A DNA stretch of 64,000 bases from Psococerastis gibbosa (Eukaryota; Arthropoda; Insecta; Psocodea; Psocidae), in assembly GCA_963971405.1 (NCBI GenBank), contig OZ020485.1, positions 38,933,469-38,997,468 on the forward strand, in the 5' to 3' direction. Within the stretch, counting starts at the first letter, position 1; each line of letters starts with the position of its first letter. Below, in pieces: positions 24,498 to 36,300 of the stretch. The notes under the pieces are model-generated. The model was not told the DNA's origin. It made no database searches and saw only the letters and a list, made by a program, of their open reading frames with translations. The position numbers were made by a program, and so were the translations under genes.

Positions 24498-25420
24498 GAT
24501 TGTAGGTCTGGGGCTCTGCAGCAACTGCGTCTTCTTGTTGGTTGGCGTATTGAGTTATCACCGGTACCCATGATAATAGATATGTAACTACCAATAGTAG
24601 GTATGTAATGTGGACATGCCGTGTTGAAAAACATGATTTCCAGAACATTTGTCGTGTTTTTGAACATTTCACCATTGGTTGAATATTTTATAATACAATA
24701 AACTGTAAATTTGGAAAGTTCGCCAATTATATACAGCCATTTTATTCCTGAAAATACACTTCAGTCTTCATATTAAAATAAATTTACGCATAGGTAGCTA
24801 TTCTAAATGCTTCTCAAAGCTTTATTTTAGATGGAATGTTTTGCATTGGGGAAAAAGGACATGGGTGACAGGAAATGAAACCAAAATAGCCCCACTGAGT
24901 TTTCCAAACAACACTTTTCTATAGAGGAACCCACTTATCTGCATAAAAATCTACCCACCGTCCAAACTCAATGTCCCTTGGAATGAGAATTTAATCTGAA
25001 TAAACTTTGAATTTTCGCGGGAAACCGACTGAACGATATCAGTTATTCCCAACCGCATATGCTAATTTTGTTTCCACAACAGGTTAATTTGCTACACCCC
25101 CCTCCCCCCTTTGAGTCGCAATTCTCCAGCAAAGGACATTTCCCTGTGTTTTTTTATAAAAAATGTAAATTAAGAAAAAACTGGTTAGAGGCTTCCTCCA
25201 TTTGTGAAACCTTAATATAAGCGTGTTTTTGTTTCCTTCTTTTATAATAATGTTTTGCATTGGCCCATAATTCAGAAATCTTAGCCGGATTCTTAGTGTC
25301 GCATGCTGCGTATCGATGGAAAATGCTCCGAAAGGTTTTCCATGTTCGAACGATTTAGACACATTTCGTCGATTCGTTCTGGTCGAGGCAGTAGACCATG
25401 AGTATTAAATAATGACTAAT
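24498..25420. other. Non-coding stretch, no gene seen
   Basis: AT-rich DNA. Short frames only, none with family traits. Confidence 0.5.
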
Positions 25421-25615
25421 TGTTATATTGTAAAAGTATTACAAAGCCAACTTGGCGGCGTTAGGGTTATAAAACCCACTCTTGCACTCAACGAGGAAGG
25501 CCTTAGACCGCCTCCTTTTGCATGGAATCCGAAGCATGGTCAGAAAATGCAGCAAGTGTTCGATTCGAACCAACAACCTTCCGGGTGAATGTCCGTACAA
25601 CTACTCCGCATGTCC
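25421..25615 (-). mobile_element. tRNA-derived SINE (family S1), copy 5
   Basis: Diverged but near full length. It has the body AGCCAACTTGGCGGCGTTAG, then CTTAGACCGCCTCC, then the head containing (on the minus strand) GGTTCGAATCG and ending in GGACATGCGGAG. Confidence 0.75.
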
Positions 25616-28309
25616 TGTTTTTTTATTTATTTAAATTAACTAGATATTGGAGCGGCTCTTACAGTTAATATGCACCTGGAGTACCTGTAATCAGGATTTT
25701 CAGGGAGTACTGCGATCCGGTAGTGATCCGGTAGTGAATGTCACAAGTCTGGAAAGTTCAAAGTATGGTCGAAACATTTCGAGGGCTGCAGGTTCCCCCT
25801 GGTTACGGACCTGCATGGAGTGTACAATGTCATTGGATGGTAGTCATAGAGAACAAGCGATTTACAGTATACCATATTGTTAAATTGCCCTGATTGAATA
25901 CTGACATTCAAACTACATCTTCTTCAATTTTTTCCAGTGATATAGTAGTAAATTTGTGATACGGGCAGCAGGTGGGTGGGTGGACCTTTGAAGAAACCCA
26001 TAGTGAACGACAGTACAGTTTTTATATAATAATATACAGGATTAGATTCCAGACTACACTGTATGCTTGTTTGGGAATTAACATAATGTTTCATGGCATT
26101 TAATTGCTTGACAAACAGAATAGCTGAATTATTGCACTCTGATATATACTGATTTTTTACAACTATAACTTAAGTACTTTGGGTCAGGGTGGAACCTTAA
26201 AAAATTACTACCCATTGTGATCGACAGTAAAATTTTTTTTTTACAATAATACAGGGCATATACAAGGCAAAATGGACGTGGGTAGGGGAGGGGGTGGAAG
26301 AGGAGCGGAGTATTTTGTTTCTCTCCACACCTAATTTCAAGCTCCGGTGGTTTCTCATTAGTACCGGTGTATCCTAATGTCATTTATATTATTTTCAGGA
26401 AAAAAATTACATTTCACCTTTTAGACATGGGAAATATTTCAGTGTGCGGCAACTTAAAATTATGCTGAGAAATTCATCAAACCTTCTCAATTTTTTCTAT
26501 AGTAGTAACTACTATACTAGGGGCTTCACAGTGTTGGAGTTATCGAGTTAGATGTTATAGAGTTAGATATCCAAGTTAACGCACAATCGTGAGTGGACCT
26601 CGGGAGTCAGTTATATCAAAAACATTGAACAGGATGAACAACGTGGTAAGAATAAACTTCTCATTGGAATTGCTGTTTTTTGTATACCTAGATATGCAGT
26701 AAATAGTCTATTTTAACCCGTTGTTGATTGTTTTCCACGCAATGTCGATATCTACAATTCTCATGTGCCCAGGTTTTCACATTTGTCGCGTAATTCTACT
26801 CAAACATTAGTAGGTTATCGGCCTATATCTACTATAGTCTATACATAGAGAGGGGGCATTGTGATTTTTGATAACTTCGTAGAGTAATTCTATATCTTTG
26901 ATATCTATGTGATAACTACTGTGCGTCTCTACCTTTATAGGACTGGATGTCACTGAAATTGTAAGGAGTCATGTTTTATCATAATAGTTCGTAGATTTTT
27001 TTCATTTGAAGCTTAAAAAAAAATCAAAACAAAATTTAAGGTAAGTAACCTAGGTGCGTTAAAAGTCCAAACTCGGCCCCATGTGTGGTATCTGCTCACA
27101 TGTAAACATTTTATGTTACTTTTGTTTTTATTGTTGAAATTCTATTATTTAAACAAGTTAGTTTGTAAACTTTTTGCAAGGTTGGTAGTCGTATTGCACT
27201 ATTATTAACTTTTAACGTTTCCTGCTCAAACGATTGATAGGTATGGAAGTACTTGCTTGAAAGTTGTAATAAACTTGTGGTATATACACATGCCCGAAGT
27301 GATAGCTGTGCACCGTTCATACCAAAATCTACTTGGCCGATTTGGGCGCCCACAGCGCGAAACAGGTCGCTAACTATAAATATCAAATGCAAATTAGAAA
27401 CATTTTTCATTACCACTGTTCTTCTCCAATGAATGATGATAGGAGTTACAATGTCACCGCAGAAAAGGACCCACAATATTATTGACTCCCGAGGAACAAT
27501 AAGTACAAAGAAGACAAAACCGTTTCCGGTCAGTGAAAGTTTTGTTGTAGATGAAAGACTCATTTCCTACCCCATCTTCATTCATAATCAAAGCAGTGCA
27601 AACAACAAAAGTCAGCCAACAAAGAATGGCGGACTCGGCACGGGGACAAAGCAAGACAAACAGCGGGATTTCTCCAGCAGTGGCCTGCAAATTCCAGACC
27701 ATTCCAGACTATTCTTCTCCAGCTCTCAGCAAAGACATGCATCGCTGTATCACTGAGCAAACAGACCGTATGTTATTTTCATCCCTTCCCGCTTTCATTG
27801 GTCCCACTATATCTATTATATGATAACTCATGAAAAGCGCGCGAGTTTATCAACAGAAGATCTAACTTGAATGGGTTTGGATTTTCTGTGCATTTTACCT
27901 CTTAAAAAGAAGGTAATTAAAAAATTAGTTCCACGAAGCGTGGGACTACCTACTTTGAATTATGAATATACTTTGAATATAGTATGAATAAACGGTTTTA
28001 GAGGACTCTCCCATTTGCTGTGAAAATAAGATAAAAGAATAAATAACTTTGAAGCTCAAAAAATTACCGGCAGTGACAGTTCATTTACGCCGTTTTTTAT
28101 TATTCTTTTATGCAGTTTATTTAAAATATTACATTTTCATTGTAAAAATATATTTTTTTAAATTATACCAAGGGTTAAATTTACATCTTAAATACCATAA
28201 ATTTATGTATATATTGAGATTCTTACATAGAAGAAACTTAACAATATCATAATCGTTTTTGTTCTGTATGTTGTTTATATGTTTGTACAATATTTCTGTT
28301 TTATTATAA
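25616..28309. other. Mostly non-coding; one unresolved open stretch at 27111-27823
   Basis: AT-rich sequence. At 27111-27563 the minus strand has a 150-codon frame, the longest outside the transposons. It overlaps plus-strand frames of 107 and 90 codons in a GC-richer pocket (27430-27790). I recognise no domain, signal peptide or catalytic motif in any of them. This could be an exon, an old retroelement piece or chance. Confidence 0.4.
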
Positions 28310-28312
28310 TTA

Positions 28313-28707
28313 GGCGCCCATTCCACTGACCGGCTAGGGCTATTTACAAAAACGGTGACGTGGTAACAGACATTCAAGACTTAGGCGGGGTTTCCACCGA
28401 CCTCGCATTGCAGAATGCAAATGACATAGACCGAAATGTTTGTTTTCCTCTATGCCATAGTTAAAATTGATCAATGATCATACAGTAAAATCACAAACAA
28501 ACAAACTAAAATTAAAAAATGGCGTCATGGGATATGTTAAGTACAAACATTTTAATAGATTTCTATAAAAAGAAAAACAAACATTTCCGTCAATGTCATT
28601 TGCATTCTGCAATGCGAGGTCGGTGGAAACGCCACCTAAGTCTTGAATGTCTGCTACCACTTCACCGTTTTTGTAAATAGCCCTAGTCGGTCGGTGGAAT
28701 GGGCGCC
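28313..28707. mobile_element. PIF/Harbinger-type MITE (family H1), copy 3
   Basis: TTA is duplicated exactly at 28310-28312 and 28708-28710. Ends GGCGCCCATTCCACTGACCG and inverse. The arms GACGTGGTAACAGACATTCA and GCATTGCAGAATGCAAATGA are mirrored on the right. Non-coding, 395 bp. Confidence 0.88.
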
Positions 28708-28710
28708 TTA

Positions 28711-29141
28711 GTGATGGATTCGGTCCGTTTTGGTCCTTATTTTCGGTCAGAACGAACCGAGAACAGAAGTGAGATGGCTCGAACTGAAGACCGGACCGAA
28801 CGGTCAGAAGCGATGACCGGACAATATCCCTAGAGCGCACATGAGTGGATCGGACATTTTCGGACCTTATCTTGTTGAAAAATCGATGACTGCTTCAGCA
28901 CTAACAAAAAAAAAAAAATGAGTAGAAGTTAGGCATGGTAGATTTTTTGTCGTTTGCGTTTCTCAACATAAGGTCTATTGCTTCCAATGTGCGTGACCTA
29001 TATTTCTTTTTTTTCGGGTCAGAAAAAAATCAATCGGCTTGGCTGTTTGCTAGCATGAGGAATACACCGCGAACGTCTTTATCGGTTCCAGCGGCGGATT
29101 CGTTTAATTTGACAGCTACACGCCATGCCCTCATCGGGTTT
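28711..29141. other. Non-coding stretch with GGACC-rich segment
   Basis: About 28720-28870 contains several repeats of CGGACC/GGTCCG-like words on both strands (CGGTCCG, GGACCGAACGGTC, CGGACATTTTCGGACC). A short inverted-repeat element is possible, but I cannot place its ends. No gene seen. Confidence 0.4.
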
Positions 29142-29690
29142 ACTACACCCCGTCGTAGTTAACATCTAAATATTCCATTATGTAACTTATATAGCTCACG
29201 ATATGGCCTTTTGCCCCTCGCCTCATTTATTTTGTCAGTAGTCTTCCCTTAAGAGCGGTCTTAACGGGGGAACCGAAGCGTTGTAAGGCCCTTCCAAATC
29301 CACTTCCAAAAATATATATTTAAACTGTGTTTTGTGACTACACCCCGTCGTAGTTAACATCTAAGTATTCCATTATTATGTAACTTATATAGCCTAGCTC
29401 ACGATATGGTCTCTTGCCCCTTGTCTCATTTATTTTGTCAGTAGTCTTCCCTTAAGGGCGGCCTTAACGGGGGGAACCGAAGCGATCTAACACCCTTCCA
29501 AATCTTCAAAATATATATTTAAACTGTTTTTTGTGACTACGTAGTTAACATCTACCTGCAAATATTCCATTATGTAACTTATATAGATAACGATATGGTC
29601 TCTTGCATCATTAATTTTGTCAGTACCGGTAGTCATCCCTTGTATGCGGGGCCGTAGGGACCTGGCAAATCGTGAAAAATATTTTTAAAA
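29142..29690. repeat. Three-unit tandem array, period about 195 bp
   Basis: CGTCGTAGTTAACATCTAA begins units near 29142 and 29337. A shortened third unit starts near 29535 (TACGTAGTTAACATCTA). Each unit also carries ATTCCATTATGTAACTTATA, TTTTGTCAGTA and AAATATATATTTAAACTGT-type segments. Small indels separate the units; no conserved frame. Confidence 0.85.
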
Positions 29691-32220
29691 TGCAAGTTTT
29701 GTGACAAATTATATGTTTACAATAATTTAATCTAAAAAACATTTTGGTTTTTAATTGTTGTTCGCCATGTTCACATAAATGGCAATCCTATGACTACATA
29801 CAGTCATGGATTTCAATTATTATTAAGGCAGAGATTTAAAAATAAAAATGACCAGATGAGAAATTCATAAAAAATAAAAGTTTTCTCAAAACGCAGAATA
29901 TGAGCATACCCGGCAAAATTACTACACTAATGTGAATCGATTTTTTTTTTTTAGTCAACTTACTCTGTGAACGCTATAGTGAACCTGTAAACCTCGAGCA
30001 TATTAGGGCAACTCATAATTTACCCTAATGATTTGGCCCATTTTCACCCGTATTAAACACAAAAAATATAATATGGTAATTATATTGTATGCCTCGACGA
30101 ACTACAACTGCAGATTAAATAAGAAATGAGCAATTTCATTTATATTATACATTAGGCCTATTTTTTTTCACAATGCCAGCCGGATTTTATGATCAGTCTC
30201 CTGGTATTAATATTTTATGTGAAAAAATGAACTTAGAAAGCGTGCTTACCGACTGTTACGTACTTTTCAGGTATAAAAGCATAATGGCCTGCACTGCAGT
30301 AGGAAGAATTATTGAATTTGATCGAAAAGCTCTGTTCTTCACTTGTTTATAAATTATCTGGAAATCTCTGCCTCAAACCATGATATTATCCAATTCTTAA
30401 TCAAGATTAAAATGCGCCATTTTGTATTAATTCAGCGCTTTCCCATTAAACTTGATTTACAGCGCACTTTAACTGAACCTCGAATTTTAATCTCTATTGA
30501 AAATTGAAAAAGTCATTCATGTTAATGGTGTGTAGTGTTTTTGTCACTTCGCTATTCCCAGCAGGTTTTTTGGAAATTCACATTATGAGTTATAAGTTTA
30601 TGTCAATTTTATGCGAACAATCGATGTGTTTTTGAAAATGAAAATTTACTTTTCTGTTTTTTGTTAACTCCATGAAAGTAATGTTGTTAATTAACTTGTT
30701 AATTACAAGTTATGCGTGTAATTTTTAATTAATATTTTTCAGACCTTACTGTGTATATGAACCGTACTGTAGGCTACATTGTTATATTATCATATGTTCC
30801 ATAGTTACTTTCGTTATTTATTATAATTACGTTATTCCTTTTTTTTCTTGTTTGCAGGTAAGCAAGCATGCTCGTTGATTGCAGATTTACCCGATTGAAG
30901 CCTAATGGGGAGATAAGTGTAAGTACTTAGAGTAATACAATCTTTAACATTAATTTATTTTTCTTAACAACCCAATTATTTTAAGAAACTGAACGAAATT
31001 CTTAAATAATTAATTGATTGTTCAATTATGTACTTACTTACTTAATTGATTAGTCCAAAAAAGGCATTTGTTTTGAAAACACTTCTTCTTCTTCAGCCTG
31101 TTTTGAAAACAATAAATGATATATAAATAATAATAAATAATAAATTAATCATCAATTTAACAAAATGTTATCCTAAAATATTATTATTAGCCCATGTTGC
31201 AAAAATCGTCGAGCTAAAGTTGCTAATAGGTGATTGTATAATTGTATATGATGTCCACTTTTGGAGCCTTTCATGCATAAAACTAAATACTACATTCCAC
31301 CAACGGTTATTTTAACCAAAATACAACGTTATATTAGCGATTGTCCGGTGTCCCCTGTTATATTACAGTGTTTATCTGTGGGTAGCAAACCACTCAGTTA
31401 CTAGCCTGCCACTTGAATTCTTATTATTATTCCACGTAACTTCTATAGCCCTGGTACCAAATCCTTGGTTCATGTAGGTATCGTAGGTTATTTCAGCATA
31501 AGTTGATGCAAACCAACACGTACGCCATACCCTAGGCTTATTCTCCTAGAAAAAAACTAAAAAAGTCAGGTGTACCTTAAAATGTAGTCTAATAATTTTC
31601 ATGCAAAATTAGCATCTTATTGCGATTTCATGTATCAGTTTTCTCTCTAGTATCCACTAAAGGCACACAACCATTGGTAAATGTACGGATAGTAGAATCC
31701 GAAGGTAATATTTCCCCCTATTCTAATGTATGGCTTCCTTCATGTACCAACAATGGTGGGAGCCACCTCGAGTTAAAGGGGTTGGTCAGCATCATCTTAT
31801 CAAGATATCTTTGGGGAATTATTTTTGATGGGACTCTCAAGAAAGAGATAAGTCACCAGGCAGCTCTGAAAAGAACAAAGGTTTACGACTGGAACGAATC
31901 AGAGCAGTAATAATTTATTGGGATAATGACTCAGCCAGGCACCGCGACAAATGCGCCTCATTCTTCTCTGTCCCCTTGCAATTGTTCAACACACCCACTT
32001 CACCGCAAATTAAACACTCATTTTGCCCCGGTCACAGTCCAGTGGGCAGAGAACTTGGCTGTGGGACGGAAGGTCGATGTTCGAGATACAACATAAAAGA
32101 AATATATTTATTAAATTATTTAGCATATGACAAAATTAACTAATGAGTTAATGTTAATGTTAATGTTAATGTTAATTCCCTTCCTCTATTGGTAGGGGGG
32201 AAATGTGGTTGCCGGTCATG
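29691..32220. other. Non-coding stretch, no gene seen
   Basis: AT-rich intergenic DNA. At about 32147-32176 a GTTAAT hexamer is repeated in tandem four to five times. The 96-codon frame at 31620-31910 has no recognisable features. Confidence 0.5.
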
Positions 32221-32279
32221 TTGCTGATCTTCTTTAAATGAGTCTTCTATCGAAGGCTGGAGATTATCCAGGGGATTTG

Positions 32280-32445
32280 GACTTTGAAGTCTCTGGTTTG
32301 GAGCATTGCACTGATCGGATGGAAAACATGGTGTATAAGTGAGGAATACCTAAAAAAATTGAAGCATTTGAGAGGTGGTGCTATCGTCGCATGCTGTGAA
32401 TACCTTATCAAGCTCATGTTACCAATAGGGATGATGAAGAAGAAG
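32280..32445 (+). pseudogene. LINE ORF2 remnant (RT C-terminal part)
   Basis: The plus strand reads VWSIALIGWKTWCISEEYL, then frameshifts into ERWCYRRML-like sequence. This is the segment that follows the RT domain in many insect LINE ORF2 proteins. It ends in GATGATGAAGAAGAAGAAG, the same kind of 3' tail as other copies here. The long 192-codon frame covering it is a composite. Confidence 0.65.
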
Positions 32446-32479
32446 AAGAATCGACTGCTGCTCTGTAACAAGAAGCCGC

Positions 32480-32865
32480 TCTTACTAAACCACTGCCTTA
32501 TGTTTTTCAACCAGAATGTTCTTCTTCTGCCGGAAGCCACGTTCCCTCGGATTATTACATGCATTATTACAATTTTCATTCCTTATACCATGGTTGATGT
32601 ATGTAAGTTTCCGTTTTTTAACCGTCAGCAGCAACTCGGCTTCAGAATCCGTTTGCCCCAGAACCTCAGCATTAGTGACACGATATCTCCAGGATATGCG
32701 CAGCATTCATCTATATATATTAACATTTCAAATGCACTGATTCTATTCACTATAGCTTTTGTCAATGTCGTTTGGTTCATCCCATCATACTATATAGAAA
32801 TATTGCTGACCGCATCCCAAATAGAGCAGTGGCTAAGAGAAAGCATCGTCTTCCAGGTGTAGATC
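32480..32865 (-). pseudogene. LINE ORF2 C-terminal remnant, opposite orientation
   Basis: The minus strand reads MLRISWRYRVTNAEVLGQ, the same ORF2 segment as at 16200-16580, and then degrades. It lies tail-to-tail with the plus-strand remnant just upstream, so two separate LINE insertions abut. Confidence 0.7.
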
Positions 32866-34130
32866 TTCTATCCCAGGTGTAGGCCCTCGTTGGATTTTCG
32901 TGTCACGGCGTGTTTTTTGTCCTCGAATTGACAGAACTAAGGTATGTTATGTGATAACCCAATCGCTGCGCTGTTGATTAGTTATTTATAGGAAGTATTT
33001 ACTATTTACTATTTGCATTACGATATTGTAACTACCTATTTTATGTTTTGGTTAGTAACTCACATATATATCCTCTGACTTTTTACATGAATATGATACC
33101 ATACACCTAGAGACTATTATACTCAAGATAAATTCTAATATTCTTTATGTAAGCTACTCACAAGTCACAATGCAACGAGTTTGAGAGCGGTAGGTTCGTA
33201 CAGTGCTATTCTAAGTGAAGTATTCACAAGAGGTTCAATATTGCTATTTAATTCTTAAGGTGAAAATGAAAAATGGCGTTTTACACAATAAAAGATGTTT
33301 ATGCCGAGCAAAAATTGTGTTCACTTGCGTGCTTCCCATCTATGAATAACCCATTTCGTAAAAAGCAACAAAACATTTGATAGTTTTCCCATAAGGAACA
33401 ACGGAAAACGATTTCCCGATGGAGTCATAAAAGGTTGTTGTTTTCTTCAAGCCCCCCACCTCCCTTCCTACACTCTCCAACACCCCAGGAGTAGCACTTC
33501 TGGTTGTAGAAGAGCCTTCAGACAAAACCCAGAGGGGGTGAGCCCAACCAGTGTCCACAAAATGAAATATACCTAGCCATAACATCAGAAAAATGACGAT
33601 TTTAAAAAATCTGTAAGCTGTTGTTGCTTTTATTGGATTCCTTTGTTATTTTTTGGGTCAACTAAGACTGAGCCGCATGGAATGACCCTTGTAAAGAGCC
33701 ATAAAACCACTTGCCCGCTACTAACAGAGCACTTTCCAGTTTTTTCTCTCTAAGAAAATTTTCATTCGCATATACTGGTGTTAACGAGTGTCAGCATTTT
33801 AGAGAAATGATAATTCTCACACGAATGTGCCATTTTGTCGTTGAACTGAAGACGGGAAGTCTCATTACTACGGATTACATGTTGTTTAAAAGCTGTATAT
33901 CTTTTGATAAATACTGTTAAGCGACAATTTTCCCACGCCAATTCGCTTTTTTGACTATCCCGTAATGGAAGACGATTTCACAGCTTTTCAGCGTTGTTAT
34001 GTTGGTATGTAGCTTACCTGCTTATCATTATACATTTGCTACCGGAGTTGGCGAACTTCGTACCGCCCAACAGTCAATGAATGTCGTGTTTGTAATTTCC
34101 ATTTTCACCATTCCCCGTTGCCTCTACTAA
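32866..34130. other. Non-coding stretch, no gene seen
   Basis: AT-rich DNA without paired repeat ends or family-like frames. Confidence 0.5.
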
Positions 34131-34137
34131 ATGTGCA

Positions 34138-34294
34138 TTCTTCTTCTCCCTCTCTCTCTTCTTCTTCTTCTTCTTCTTCTTTTTTCTTTCTTTTTTTCTT
34201 CCCCTTCTTCTATTCATTCTTCTTTTTCTTCTTCTTCCCCTTCTCCTATTTCTTCTTCTTCTTTTCTTTTTCTTCTTCTTCTCCTTCTTCTACA
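34138..34294. repeat. Imperfect TTC microsatellite, about 155 bp
   Basis: An almost pure pyrimidine strand of TTC, CTC and TTT units. The Ser/Phe- and Leu-rich frames across it are artefacts of composition. As elsewhere in the window, GAA/TTC repeats adjoin a LINE-like end: TGATGGGCTTAGGCCTGCTCG follows at about 34299. Confidence 0.85.
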
Positions 34295-35534
34295 GCCCTT
34301 GATGGGCTTAGGCCTGCTCGCCACTCCTCCAGACTAAATTTGCATTGGTTAACAATACTTCAACGTTCCCCCTCTTCTTCATCATCTCCTGCAGTAATAA
34401 TAGTAGGTAGTGTGCCTCCAATTTTAAACATTGTCACGGGGCCCTATTTTTTATTTTCGCTATTGAAACAGCCTAAGAGCAATAAACTGAACACATTTTA
34501 ACCTTTTAGCCTACAAATATACTAGGTATATTTGAAGTGCACATGGGCTGTAGTCTGCACTCTGCATAATTATAATTATGATACAGTGGCGTCATTTTAG
34601 CTTTAGCATGGGGGGGGGGGCAACGTTTTACGATGCACGATATACAAAAAAAAGGAATTTCCAATGCCCCTTTTTACATGGATTAATGGAAGGTGAATTC
34701 CCGACCAATGGCCGATCGGGGGGGGGGGGGGGGGTCAGGTTGTCAAGACCCCCCCTCTAACTAAGTAAAATCATAAGATACAATAGTTAAAAAAAATTAA
34801 TTGAATAAAACCTAATTTTTTTCAACAAACAAAATATAACCTTTTAAACTTACATACAACTTGTGACCCCTCCCTAAATGTTACGCTGGATCCGCCCTTG
34901 TTCCCACCATTTATTAACCAAAGAGTCAAATTTATCGACCATTATCAAATTATAGCCACTCTGATCTCTGATATGCAAATTTTGTTTCCATTTTATATTT
35001 TTGTAAACTTATTTATTTACGATTAGATTGGGCATTATTTCGATTTCCTGGTTGATTTTCTTTAAAAACTTTGGTTTCTGGGGAGGGGGGGGGAGGTTAA
35101 CTGCTCAACTACAGTATATACTGTAGAATGTAGATATAATATGTACATACAGAAGCTCACATCATTTCTGGTTTTACGATATGCTCGAAACTTCCCCCTC
35201 CTGACGTTGAACTCCCTAAGGTCACACGCAGCACGTAGCGTGTCTTCCGATAAGAACGTGAAAATGACCGCCACTTGATGGCCTCGACGTGCATCCCTCA
35301 CCTGTTTCATGAGCCTTTTCCGTCTTGAAAGGCCCAATATCCCCACTATTTGAGCCTATAAATGTCCAAATGGGGATTTTTACATTCCTCTTTGCCGATA
35401 GGCTTGAGACGTTATTTTTTTTTTCTAAGTTATCATTTGTTGCAGCGTCGTAGGTACTTATCAGGTTACTTATCGAGGCGATTGAAGATGTTAATGGGAT
35501 GCATTCATTAAACTGTTTGTATGCGATTATTCTT
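34295..35534. other. Non-coding stretch with G-tract segment
   Basis: At 34587-34900 there are CAGTGGCGTCATTTTAGC, two G runs, a C run and a right-hand GGATCCGCCCTTG. This looks like one or two degraded G-tract hAT MITEs, but I find no matching 8-bp flanks. The remainder shows no gene. Confidence 0.45.
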
Positions 35535-35539
35535 TCATA

Positions 35540-35910
35540 TAGTAGTACTAGTAGATTTTGGCAGAGTCCCAGGCCACGGTGAGGGCCCATAGGACACACG
35601 CCCCATCTTGCTCACTCGTACAACCCGATTGCGGTCGCGAAGCGGGCCGCCTCCTTTGGGCGAAGCTGTTTCCCTGCCTGTAGTCCTCCCAAAGCAAAAC
35701 CGACCGAGGAAAGACGTTCTCACCAGACAGCCGGGCAGTCCATCAGCACGTGCCACCCGGTCTCAGGGCCAATCTCGCAAAAGCGGCAATCCTGCGTGGG
35801 AACCTGTAGACCCAAGCGAGCAAGGTAAACCCAGAAGGGGCCGTGTCCCGTCAGCATTGCAGCAGCAGCGCGTACTGCTCGTCGACTGCTGGAGATGAAT
35901 TCTTTCATAT
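35540..35910 (-). pseudogene. 3' end of a LINE ORF2, frameshifted
   Basis: The minus strand reads AAAMLTGHGPFWVYLARLGL, then CRFCEIGPETGWHVLMDC. This is the C-terminal Cys-Cys-His-Cys knuckle typical of Jockey/R1/I-type ORF2 proteins. The reading then shifts frame for the final ~60 codons. Its G+C content is well above its surroundings. RT and endonuclease are absent, so only the tail was inserted or survives. Confidence 0.75.
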
Positions 35911-36087
35911 AAAAAAATACAGATTTTTCCTAAAAATAATAATACGTAGGTTTCTGCAGCCCTGATATTAATTCCCGGTCGTAGGGTCGTAGTAGTATTC
36001 AATTAGGCAGTCCCAGGCCACAGGACACATTCCCGGTCGTAAGTGTTTTTTTTGTATTCCAAAGCATTCTTTCAGTATTTCTGCTTT

Positions 36088-36300
36088 AAACAACCCTGTT
36101 AGTCTGGTGGGGGAGTGAGTCTGTATCTTAATTTGAGGCACCCTAAGGACAGACTCAGGGAAAAGGGAAGCAGGGGACCAGGACTCAAAACTTAGACTGA
36201 CTGGTATAGTCTCAGCCCGTTATCGTGTCCCACAATGTTCCCCTGACAATGCTGTACACACTAAAAAGTTTGCTACAGTTTTAAGCAGGCTCTATGCAGG
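36088..36300. repeat. Dispersed repeat X, copy 3, inverted
   Basis: The reverse complement of 36088-36300 aligns with 38950-39238, sharing TGAGGCACCCTAAGG, AGTCTCAGC and CAACCCTG(T)TAG blocks. It is more diverged than the other two copies. Confidence 0.65.

Noticed and set aside
32284-32862. A 192-codon gene
   Set aside because: The frame runs across two opposed LINE remnants; only its first part follows ORF2 sequence and the rest is antisense.
34118-34501. Ser/Phe-rich protein of 127 codons
   Set aside because: It is the translation of a TTC microsatellite.
34587-34900. A bounded hAT MITE
   Set aside because: It has a plausible left end and G/C tracts, but the right end does not pair with it and no 8-bp flanks match.
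35608-35898. 96-codon Arg/Pro-rich plus-strand gene
   Set aside because: Antisense of the GC-rich LINE 3' end on the minus strand.
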